A stretch of 64,000 nt of DNA, taken from assembly GCF_024919275.1 (NCBI RefSeq), contig NZ_JANWGH010000003.1, positions 347,677-411,676 on the forward strand. Reading direction: 5' to 3'. The translations under genes were made by a program, and so were the position numbers. Under the pieces are notes generated by a model. That model was not told the DNA's origin. It worked only from the letters and a program-made list of their open reading frames with translations, and made no database searches. This DNA is from Algoriphagus limi (lineage in GTDB: Bacteria > Bacteroidota > Bacteroidia > Cytophagales > Cyclobacteriaceae). This document shows positions 44,853 through 53,146 of the stretch, in pieces (within the stretch, counting starts at the first letter, position 1; each line of letters starts with the position of its first letter).

Positions 44853-47800
44853 TTCTAAAGGCAATTAAATAGTGGTTATTGGCTTGTTTTAATGTTTTTA
44901 AATCTCTGATTTCTCCTTTCACTACGAAGCCACTTTCTTCTGGTTCCAGTAGCTCCCAAGATTGCAATGAATTCAACCTAAGAATCCAACCATAGGAAGC
45001 GAGTTGAGTTCCTAATTCAGGTTTGACCTTACTTTGATTTCCACCAAGAGCAATGTATCGATTGCCTTGAGTGTCCTCGAAATTGGTGGCTGCATAAACA
45101 GGTGCTTGTTGAACGGTAACAGGTAAGTTGACTTTCGAAAACTCAGTTCCTCGTTGATTGATCCAAAGGCTGGTCTCCAGATTTTTAGCCTCCAAAATTA
45201 CGGAATTCGCAATGGAGTTGGCAGAAAATAACTCCTCCAATTTTCTATTCTCATAATCTGCATAGCGAAGCAGTGATTTTTGTAAGGCAGGGATTTGTCT
45301 GACAAGACTATTTTTCATAACCCAAGGAATAGACTGAGTTCCATCGTATTCACAAAGGATATGGTCAGCGCTGCCATTTTGATCAAAGTCATTTACATAC
45401 ATGCGTAGCGTAGAGCCATTTTTGAAATTCAGTCGGGTATTGGTTCCCATATTTCCTGCAAGGATATCAGGATACCCGTCTCCATTTACATCATCTACCA
45501 ACAGACTATACCAAAGTCCAGAAGTGTTTTGCATTCCAAAGGACTCTGTTTGATCAATCCAATTCTTATTTAGGAAAGAAAAGATTCGAATTCCCATCCA
45601 TTCTCCGGCTAGAATTAACTCGGTATTTCCATCTTCATTCAAGTCAGCCAAGGCTCCTGCTGTCAGCATCCCTAATTTTTGCATTTCAGGGTCAAATGAC
45701 TGGGAACTATCTTTGAAATTTCCCTGACCATCGTTTTCCCAAAAAGTAAGACCTACTGGGACTCCATATCCGTAAGGGTGTGCACGCTGTCCGATGATAA
45801 GATCCAAATCCCCATCTTCATCCCAATCAAATGGAAGCGCAAAAGCCGATGGCATCTTCGAGAAGACTTGCTCAGATTTTTTGAAATCGCCGTTCCCTTG
45901 CTGGAAATACAATCGATCAGAATAAATCGAACTATTTTCAGGATACTCGATTCCACCACTCAAAACCAATAAATCATCAAAGCCATCCCCATTTGCATCA
46001 AAAAATACCCCGCCGATATCCTCTGCTTGGCTGTCAGCTTGGAAAATATCTGTTTTGAATTCTTCCCATTCGGAGCTTGCTGAAAGCTGGTATAAGCTAG
46101 AAGGAAACTCTTTCCCATTAGGGATGAACAAGATTGGATCTCCGGAGGCAGTTTTAGAATTGAAAGCTACTTTGGGTCCTTCATTATTAATCGACCAAAA
46201 TCGAAGCCTGTCCCGATCAAAATCTACAAAATCACTCTCCTGATGATTTATGCTTGACGGCAACTCCACTTGATTTAACATGGAGTGAGTATCAGGCTTT
46301 GTCCTGGAAGAATAAGATGGGTTTTCAGCTTGGATTTTGAGGATTTGATTGGTTGCTAGTTGGCGATATTCATTTACGCTACCGTCAGGCCATTCAATAT
46401 TCAAGATGTAAATACTATCTGATTTACCCAATCCAAAAAAGAGCCTTTGGTCAACAGATGACATGTATCCTTTGACAGGCTGAAATTCCTGAATTTGGTT
46501 TGTTTCTTTGGTTAGAATCCGGACTTTGGCCCCAAAAGCATTTCCTAGATCAATTCCGATGAAATTCCCTTTTCCCAGTTCAATTGCTTTGTTCTTATAG
46601 AGAGAGACTTCTCCATTGAGATTATTGATGACTAAATCCAAATCCCCGTCATTGTCCAAGTCCCCATAAGCTGCTCCTGTGCTGAAGGTTTTTTCATTTA
46701 AACCAGACTCGGATGCCAGATTGGTAAAGTTCCAATCCTTTTCATTTTTGAACCAATAATTCTGGAGAGGCGTAGACGGAAATGCATCAATCATTTTTGT
46801 GATCAATACGGAATCCGAGCGGTATTCATTGACCTTATCTGGGTTGAATGCATAGTAATTAACAAAGTCAAAATCAGTCAGATCTTTGACAATTCCGTTG
46901 GCTACAAAAATATCCTTCCAGCCATCCAAATCTGCATCAAAAATCAATGCTCCCCAGCTCCAATCGGTAGCTTGAACACCTGCCATTCGAGAGATTTCAG
47001 TGAACAGAGGTAATCCAGTGTATGGGTCTTTTCCTAGGTTTCTTTGGAGTGTGTTTCTCGTAAACTGACGATGATAACCTGCTTTGAAATTGGATTGAAA
47101 CTTATCCCATTCCTCAAAAGGTGTCTTGGTTTTTACACGCCCCATATCCTCTGGAAGCATTTCTGTTACGAAGATGTCAGGGCGATTATCATTGTCGAGA
47201 TCAGCTATATCAGCTCCCATGGAACCCATGCTGATTTCTGGAATTAAATCTGGCAAGACTTCTGAAAAACTTCCATCCTGATTATTCAAATACAGATAGT
47301 CTCTCTCAAAAAAGTCATTCGAAACGTAGAGGTCCGGCCAATTATCTTCATTCAAATCAGCTACAGTTACACCTAGTCCATAGCCGATTGCACTACCATA
47401 AATCCCGGCTTCTTCGCTGACATCTTTGAAGGAGTTCCCATCATTTCTAAACAACTTATTTCCACCATTAGGATCTCGGATCTCTCGTTGGCCTTCTCGA
47501 AGGTCAAATACTCCAACAGATCGGGGAGAATTGCTGAGAAGGTATAGGTCCAAATCTCCGTCCTTATCATAATCAAAAAATACAGCATGCTGAGAAAGGG
47601 CTTTTTCATCCAATCCATATTCAGATGCTTTTTCGACAAACGTCAAGTTGCCTTGATTGATGAAAAGCTCATTATTCCTTTTGGGAGTATCTATTGGGCC
47701 TGATTTGCAAACATAAATATCTAGCAGTCCATCTCCATTGATATCTGCCATGCTGACTCCGGTAGTCCAGCTTCCTTCGGAGTTTAATCCTGCTTCCTCA

Positions 47801-48105
47801 GTAATGTCTTTGAATTTGAGATTCCCTTGGTTTAAAAAGAGTTTATTGGAAGTTTGATTGCCGGCAAGGAAAACATCTAGTAAGCCATCATTATTAATAT
47901 CTCCAAGAGCCACTCCGGCTCCATTGTAAAAATTCCGAAAGGTATAGGGGTTGATTTTTTCGGTATAATTCAGATCATTCCGGAAGGTCAATCCGGATTC
48001 TTTTGATTCAATTTTTTCAAAAAGTTCTTCTGAGCTAGGCTCTTGTTTTTGACAAGCACCTAAAATCAGGAGGGTAAAGATTGCTATTTGAAGGGGCCTT
48101 CGCAT
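44815..48105 (-). CDS. FG-GAP/VCBS repeat + ASPIC/UnbV lipoprotein (first in the operon)
   Basis: A 1,096-residue lipoprotein (cysteine 18 in LILGACQKQE). FG-GAP/VCBS repeats occur before and after an ASPIC/UnbV domain at about 512-600 (IGIDLGNAFGAKVRI ... IEWPDGSVNEY). Calcium-type loops include DINNDGLLDVFL, DINGDGLLDIYV, DYDKDGDLDLYL and DWDEDGDLDLII. In the second block some loops are less regular than in the other two paralogues. The ATG lies only 5 bp after the T-tract of a strong terminator that follows susD, so it should be transcribed by read-through from susCD or from an unseen internal promoter. Function unknown; surface binding next to SusCD is the best guess. Confidence 0.88.
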   Translation of the reverse strand: MRRPLQIAIFTLLILGACQKQEPSSEELFEKIESKESGLTFRNDLNYTEKINPYTFRNFYNGAGVALGDINNDGLLDVFLAGNQTSNKLFLNQGNLKFKDITEEAGLNSEGSWTTGVSMADINGDGLLDIYVCKSGPIDTPKRNNELFINQGNLTFVEKASEYGLDEKALSQHAVFFDYDKDGDLDLYLLSNSPRSVGVFDLREGQREIRDPNGGNKLFRNDGNSFKDVSEEAGIYGSAIGYGLGVTVADLNEDNWPDLYVSNDFFERDYLYLNNQDGSFSEVLPDLIPEISMGSMGADIADLDNDNRPDIFVTEMLPEDMGRVKTKTPFEEWDKFQSNFKAGYHRQFTRNTLQRNLGKDPYTGLPLFTEISRMAGVQATDWSWGALIFDADLDGWKDIFVANGIVKDLTDFDFVNYYAFNPDKVNEYRSDSVLITKMIDAFPSTPLQNYWFKNEKDWNFTNLASESGLNEKTFSTGAAYGDLDNDGDLDLVINNLNGEVSLYKNKAIELGKGNFIGIDLGNAFGAKVRILTKETNQIQEFQPVKGYMSSVDQRLFFGLGKSDSIYILNIEWPDGSVNEYRQLATNQILKIQAENPSYSSRTKPDTHSMLNQVELPSSINHQESDFVDFDRDRLRFWSINNEGPKVAFNSKTASGDPILFIPNGKEFPSSLYQLSASSEWEEFKTDIFQADSQAEDIGGVFFDANGDGFDDLLVLSGGIEYPENSSIYSDRLYFQQGNGDFKKSEQVFSKMPSAFALPFDWDEDGDLDLIIGQRAHPYGYGVPVGLTFWENDGQGNFKDSSQSFDPEMQKLGMLTAGALADLNEDGNTELILAGEWMGIRIFSFLNKNWIDQTESFGMQNTSGLWYSLLVDDVNGDGYPDILAGNMGTNTRLNFKNGSTLRMYVNDFDQNGSADHILCEYDGTQSIPWVMKNSLVRQIPALQKSLLRYADYENRKLEELFSANSIANSVILEAKNLETSLWINQRGTEFSKVNLPVTVQQAPVYAATNFEDTQGNRYIALGGNQSKVKPELGTQLASYGWILRLNSLQSWELLEPEESGFVVKGEIRDLKTLKQANNHYLIAFRNDDTPVLFEIRP

Positions 48106-48110
48106 GTTCT

Positions 48111-48146
48111 AAAAAAAAGGAAGTGCACAAAAGTACACTTCCTTTT
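48111..48146 (-). terminator. Strong terminator between susD and the first VCBS gene
   Basis: On the minus strand GGAAGTGTAC (48142-48133) pairs with GTGCACTTCC (48128-48119) across a TTTT loop. The stem has 10 bp with one G-T pair and is followed by eight T. It starts 25 bp after the susD stop and its T-tract ends 5 bp before the next start codon. Confidence 0.88.
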
Positions 48147-48166
48147 ACTATCAGGGTATTATGTGA

Positions 48167-49654
48167 TTAATAACCTGGGTTTTGAGTCAAATTAGGGTTA
48201 GCGTTGATTTGCTGCAATGGAATTGGGAACAATGCTCTGAATGGTTCAGACTGTCCTTTTTCCCACCATGGCTGATTCCACTTTCCAAATCGGATTTGGT
48301 CAGTTCTTCTGGAAGCTTCAGCAAACATCTCTCTACCTCTTTCTTCGAAGATATCATCCAAAGTCAAGGCAGTGAATGCAGGCATACCAGCTCTTTCTCT
48401 TACCATGTTGATTGCTGCCAAAGCAACGTCGGTTTTTCCTTGACGGAATGCAGCTTCAGCTTTTGTCAAGTACATTTCAGCTAATCTGAACAATGGATAG
48501 TCATTGCTCAAGCTTGATGCAGCACCAGAAGCAAATTCAAACTTACCTACTCGAGCACCTGCCTGACGGTAGGCGTTAGGAGCAAGCATGTTGATTTCTG
48601 GAGTGAAAGTTAATGGCTCACCATCAGGATCGTCAGCTTCAGCAGAAATATCTCTCAAACGAGTACCATCAGCAGCAAACTGAGGTCCCACGATGAATGC
48701 ACTTTTTCTCACGTCATTGTCATCGAAAGTGTTGTAAAACTCTTCCAAAGAAGCGTAACCATTCCAAGGCTGCTCTTGCAAGTTGTAAGTGTTTTGGCTT
48801 AGGTAGTGAAGAGTCATCTGAGCCAAGTTGAAACCACCTGCATTGTTTTCGTCATAAGGAAGGGTCAAGATATTCTCAGTAGACCCTCCGTTTCTTGTAG
48901 CAAAGTTGCTAAAGAAGTTAGAAGACAAAGAATAAGGACCGTTGATTACTACGTCAGCTGCAGCTTCTGCATCAGCCCATCTTGGAGTACCGGTGTATAC
49001 CTCAGCATTCAAGTACAATTTAGCCAAGATCGCATGAGCAGAGTAGTAGTTCATAGTAGACTTAGTGTCTTCTTTAGGAAGCAAGTCTACATTTTCCAAT
49101 ACAGAGCTTTCGATGAAGTCGAATACTTCTTGACGAGAGTTATTGGTTGGGTTACCTCCGGAAGACGTTTCAGTAATGATTGGAACATTTCCGAAGTTGT
49201 CAATCAACCAAAGGTAAACTAGCGCTCTCAACACTCTCAATTCTGCATTCAAAGCAGCTACATCAGGGAAGGAAATCATCAAGTTGTTGATTTCACCTAC
49301 TGCAGTATAGCAATAGTTCCAAGAGTTGTTGAATGCTTCGTCGGAAGCAGTCCAAGTGTGTCTGTGAGCTCTTAACCAAAGGCCACCATCTTCCCAGTCA
49401 GCACCTTTTTGAGGAATTGCCATCTCGTCAGAAGAGACCTCATTAATAGACCAAATACTGTTGTGTCCACCCCAGCTACCTACGATTCGAGAATAAGCTG
49501 AAGCCTTCAACACATCAATCAACTGTGGGTTATTACTATTCGCCACATCCTCAGGAGTCACTCCATCGAGTACCTCCTGCTCCAACTCCCAACAGGATCC
49601 CATTAAAAAGACCACTGGGATCAACAGAAAGGTTTTTCTAAATGATTTTAACAT
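48167..49654 (-). CDS. SusD/RagB family nutrient-binding outer-membrane lipoprotein
   Basis: A 495-residue lipoprotein (cysteine 21 in VFLMGSCWELEQ). It shows the SusD layout: helical TPR-like N-terminal half (WNYCYTAVGEINNLM; LRALVYLWLIDNFGNVPI, about 140-165) and a C-terminal part with RLAEMYLTKAEAAFRQGK, then EERGREMFAEASRRTDQIRFG. SusD forms the lid of the SusC transporter and binds the ligand at the cell surface. No sugar-specific features can be read. It follows susC after 19 bp. Codon choice (for example AGA for arginine) looks like that of susC and tuf, unlike the VCBS genes, suggesting strong expression. Confidence 0.93.
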   Translation of the reverse strand: MLKSFRKTFLLIPVVFLMGSCWELEQEVLDGVTPEDVANSNNPQLIDVLKASAYSRIVGSWGGHNSIWSINEVSSDEMAIPQKGADWEDGGLWLRAHRHTWTASDEAFNNSWNYCYTAVGEINNLMISFPDVAALNAELRVLRALVYLWLIDNFGNVPIITETSSGGNPTNNSRQEVFDFIESSVLENVDLLPKEDTKSTMNYYSAHAILAKLYLNAEVYTGTPRWADAEAAADVVINGPYSLSSNFFSNFATRNGGSTENILTLPYDENNAGGFNLAQMTLHYLSQNTYNLQEQPWNGYASLEEFYNTFDDNDVRKSAFIVGPQFAADGTRLRDISAEADDPDGEPLTFTPEINMLAPNAYRQAGARVGKFEFASGAASSLSNDYPLFRLAEMYLTKAEAAFRQGKTDVALAAINMVRERAGMPAFTALTLDDIFEERGREMFAEASRRTDQIRFGKWNQPWWEKGQSEPFRALFPIPLQQINANPNLTQNPGY

Positions 49655-49673
49655 ATCTCTGTTATTTGATTGA

Positions 49674-52667
49674 TTACTTAAAGTTTACGGTTAGACCCAA
49701 AGTGAAGGATCTGGTTTGGAAATACGTATTTCTACGCTCAATACCTGGAGAAAGTGAAGTGGTGAAACCGTCACCATTCTCAGAGTCATTGATTCTAACT
49801 TCAGGATCGATACCTGTATAGTTTGTGATGGTGAAGAGGTTTTGCGCAGCAAAGTACACTCTTAAAGAACCCAAATTCGGAGAATTGGTTTGGAAGTTGT
49901 ATCCCAATTCCATGTTGTCCAATCTGATGAAAGATGCATCCTCAACATACGAACTGTTGAAAGTAGGAGTTGAGGTGATCAATGGATTAGTAGGAGTCTT
50001 TTCAGTGATTACGGAGTTCCAAGTATTGGAAGCACCATCAGCATTTTCGTAGAAACCTCTGTAAGAGTTGTACAAGTCATGACCCCAAGCTCCTCTGAAG
50101 AAGAAGCTTAAGTTCCACTGACCCCACTCCAAGTTGTTAGCGAAACCGAATTCACCTTTTGGAAGACCGTTACCCAATCTTTCAAACTCATTAGGGTCGG
50201 TTGTAGATAGGATGTATTCACCACCTTCAGAGATACCCAACAATCTTGGACCGTAGAAGTCACCCAAAGTCTGACCTACTCGGTTGTAAATAATTGGGTT
50301 GTTGTTCTGACCTGGAGAACCTGGAGTTGCAAATCTCAATTCGTCAAATCCTAGCTCACCAGCTGACAAGCTTTCGATAGTTGTTTTCTGATAAATAGTA
50401 AAGTTGAATGAAGGAGTCCACTTCAAAGAACCTTTACCCAATCTGTTTGCGGAAATTGCAAATTCGAAACCTGCATTTCTCAAATCAGCCAAGTTAACCC
50501 AAGTAGAAGATGCAGTGTTAAATCTTCCTGGATCGAATGGGTTTGGAGCACCAGTCGCTACTGGTACGTTGAACAATAGGTCAGAAATATTTCTGGTGTA
50601 GTAGTCAACACTACCTGAAAGTACTCCATCCAACAATCCGAAGTCGATACCAACGTTGAATTCTTTCTTAGTTTCCCACTTCAAATCCTTGTTAGGGTTT
50701 GAATTTTGAACGATACCAACAAAGATGTCATTGGTAGTCAATGGATCACCATCCAAATCAATTCTGTTTCCGTTTCCAAATACACCCAAAGCAAGGGTTG
50801 GAGATGGAGGAAGGTTACCAGTTACACCATAAGAAACTCTCGGCTTGAACTGATCGAAGATTCCCATATCGAAGATCTGAGTGAAGTCAGAACCTACAGA
50901 GAATGCAGGGAAAATACCGGTTTGATTGTTTTCACCGAATCCAGAATAAGTTTCCGCTCTTACGGAAGCAGAAAGGAACAACCAGTTGTTGTAGTTGAAG
51001 TTTGCTCTACCGAAAGCAGAGTTCAATTGATCTTCATTTGCAAAAGAGTACAAGTTGGTGTTAGCACCCAAACGGATTGCGCCAGCACCCAAGTTATCCC
51101 ATCCTAGGTCGAAAAGATATTGACGAACTCTAGCACCAAATCCTTCATTCTTGGTCTTTTGGAAACCAAGACCACCAAGCAAGGTCATGTTTAGACCATC
51201 AGAAAGGTCTGTTTCATAACGAAGGGTAGTTTCGAAGATTTTCTGATCTCTGTCGAAAGCATTTCTTTCTGCAGATCCGCTAGCACCAAAACCAACTTGG
51301 AAATCTTGTCTAGACCAGAATCCACCAGAAATAGTATTTCTTCTATCCTGAGAATATTGAGCTGACCAAGTCAAGTTAGGAAGGAAGTCGTATTCAACTC
51401 TGTAAGAAGTCAAAGCAGTTTTGGTTTCACCAATGAATTGTTGCTGCTTAGCTAATGCTACAGGGTTATAGAAGTCAAACAAGTCTCTTTGGAAATATCC
51501 ACCAAATCGCTCTTGTGCACTTTCGGTGTTTTCAAAAACAGGAGCGGTTGGGTTGTAGATGGTAGCATATCTAAATGCTGCATCGTTGATAGACTCAGAA
51601 TCAACATTCGTGAAAGACAAGTTAACATTGAATCTCAATTTGTTGTCCAATGCACCTTGAGATAGGTTGATACGAGTATTCAATCTTTGGTTGTTAGTCC
51701 CATCTACAATGCCTTGATTGTTTCGGTAGTTAACGGAAGCCATGTAGCTGGTATTTTGGAATCCACCAGAAATACTAGCGTTGGTAGTGTAAGAGAATGC
51801 ATCACTGATCAATTCTTCTCTCCAGTCAGTATTGCTTCCGAAGTCTGTACCGCCTCTTGCCACGAATTCTTCTGCTGAAAGCACAGGAATCAAGTTAGTA
51901 GCTTGATCCATAGTTCCGAAGGAATTGATAGTCACGTTTACATTGCCATCTTTCTTTCCAGAACGGGTTGTAGTGATCAAGATTACACCAGAAGATCCTC
52001 TAGCACCATAGATAGCTGCAGCAGAACCGTCTTTCAATACGTCGATTGATTGAATGTCATTCGGGTCTACGTTTTCAAGAGACGCACCAATTACTCCATC
52101 CAATACAATCAATGGAGAAGAGTTGGCACCGAAAGTAGAAAGACCTCTCAATCGGATATTAAATCCATTGTTAGGGTTACCACCTGGGCGGGTGATAGAA
52201 AGACCTGCTACTTTACCTTGAAGCAACTGAGCCGGGTTGGACACGTTACCACGGTTGAAGTCTTCAGGTTTTACCCCTACAACAGCAGAAGTAATTTCTT
52301 TCTTGTCTTGAGAACCATAACCGATAACCACAGCTTCTTCTAAGCTTTGGATATCTTCCTCAAGGTTAATAGTAAAAGTGCTTTGATTTCCGATCTCAAC
52401 CTCCTGAGTAAGATAGCCGACAAAGGAAACTACTAAAACTTGATCGCCAGACTGAATTTCAAGAGTGAACTTTCCATCCAGATCTGTCGCTACACCCCGA
52501 GTGGTACCTTTAATTAATACGGTGGCACCGGGAACAGGGTCTCCCAAAGAAGCATCCAGGACTGTACCTGTGATGGTTCTGTTTTGCGCATTGGCCATGA
52601 TTGATACTCCCAAGAGGAGCGTCAAGGCAAGAGCCAATGTTTTGAACTGTTGTAAATAATTTCTCAT
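49674..52667 (-). CDS. SusC/RagA family TonB-linked outer-membrane transporter
   Basis: A 997-residue TonB-dependent transporter with a signal peptide (about 1-27, ending in MANAQ). An N-terminal carboxypeptidase-regulatory-like domain (about 30-118, TITGTVLDASLGDPVPGATV) is followed by the plug (about 125-235, LLQGKVAGLSI, LIVLDGV, DVLKDGSAAAIYGARGSSGVILI) and a large beta-barrel ending in LGLTVNFK. There is no STN signalling domain, so it is not coupled to an anti-sigma factor through its own N-terminus, and no sigma/anti-sigma pair is nearby. It imports a ligand captured with SusD. With no glycoside hydrolase in the operon, a non-glycan substrate is plausible. Confidence 0.95.
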   Translation of the reverse strand: MRNYLQQFKTLALALTLLLGVSIMANAQNRTITGTVLDASLGDPVPGATVLIKGTTRGVATDLDGKFTLEIQSGDQVLVVSFVGYLTQEVEIGNQSTFTINLEEDIQSLEEAVVIGYGSQDKKEITSAVVGVKPEDFNRGNVSNPAQLLQGKVAGLSITRPGGNPNNGFNIRLRGLSTFGANSSPLIVLDGVIGASLENVDPNDIQSIDVLKDGSAAAIYGARGSSGVILITTTRSGKKDGNVNVTINSFGTMDQATNLIPVLSAEEFVARGGTDFGSNTDWREELISDAFSYTTNASISGGFQNTSYMASVNYRNNQGIVDGTNNQRLNTRINLSQGALDNKLRFNVNLSFTNVDSESINDAAFRYATIYNPTAPVFENTESAQERFGGYFQRDLFDFYNPVALAKQQQFIGETKTALTSYRVEYDFLPNLTWSAQYSQDRRNTISGGFWSRQDFQVGFGASGSAERNAFDRDQKIFETTLRYETDLSDGLNMTLLGGLGFQKTKNEGFGARVRQYLFDLGWDNLGAGAIRLGANTNLYSFANEDQLNSAFGRANFNYNNWLFLSASVRAETYSGFGENNQTGIFPAFSVGSDFTQIFDMGIFDQFKPRVSYGVTGNLPPSPTLALGVFGNGNRIDLDGDPLTTNDIFVGIVQNSNPNKDLKWETKKEFNVGIDFGLLDGVLSGSVDYYTRNISDLLFNVPVATGAPNPFDPGRFNTASSTWVNLADLRNAGFEFAISANRLGKGSLKWTPSFNFTIYQKTTIESLSAGELGFDELRFATPGSPGQNNNPIIYNRVGQTLGDFYGPRLLGISEGGEYILSTTDPNEFERLGNGLPKGEFGFANNLEWGQWNLSFFFRGAWGHDLYNSYRGFYENADGASNTWNSVITEKTPTNPLITSTPTFNSSYVEDASFIRLDNMELGYNFQTNSPNLGSLRVYFAAQNLFTITNYTGIDPEVRINDSENGDGFTTSLSPGIERRNTYFQTRSFTLGLTVNFK

Positions 52668-53140
52668 AGGGTTTTTTGTTAGTAAAAAGCGAAATAGGTA
52701 TGAGTACTTAATTTCGAAACTAATGTGTTGTTAATTTTTTGATTTTGCAATATTTAAGAAATGCCAACATTCCGTCGCGCATGAAGGGGATTTAAAAGAA
52801 TAAAGTATATTTTAGTAAAAAATCACTAAATGAATAGATTTACTGTTTAATATTCAATGGAAAACGTTTTCCTTTTATTAAAAATTAAAAAATCGAATTT
52901 TTATTAAAAATTTGAAAATTTAATGAATGCATTCTGTGTTCCATTTTACGGTTGAATTACATTCTTAAAAAATTTTAATAAGTAAGACTTTTTCTTAAAA
53001 AAAATTAAAGCGAATTATCCTGCTATTATAGTATTTGTATATGCTAATTATTACTTATTCTTTTGGATGTATAGGTTATTCCAACAAATGCGATGGGCTA
53101 ACGTAAACATTCAACAAAAATTAATTTCTCTTTTTTTCAT
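52668..53140. other. 473-bp divergent intergenic region upstream of susC, no gene seen
   Basis: Very AT-rich. It holds a perfect 14-bp palindrome (52859-52872), an inverted repeat TTTAGT-N8-ACTAAA (52811-52830) and a 14-bp direct repeat TTTTATTAAAAATT (52873-52886 and 52899-52912). No full TTTG/TAnnTTTG promoter was found for either flanking gene. Confidence 0.7.
52859..52872. promoter_or_regulatory. Perfect 14-bp palindrome, candidate LacI-family operator
   Basis: GGAAAACGTTTTCC reads the same on both strands. The AAACGTTT core with central CG is the usual shape of LacI-family binding sites. It lies 192 bp upstream of the susC start. Confidence 0.45.
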
Positions 53141-53146
53141 TTGGTT

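Noticed and set aside
49674..52667. Polysaccharide utilisation locus
   Set aside because: There is a SusC/SusD pair, but no glycoside hydrolase, lyase, esterase or sugar-sensing regulator in the operon, so a glycan substrate is not supported. The GH3 fusion at 20749-23703 is far away and of the muropeptide type.
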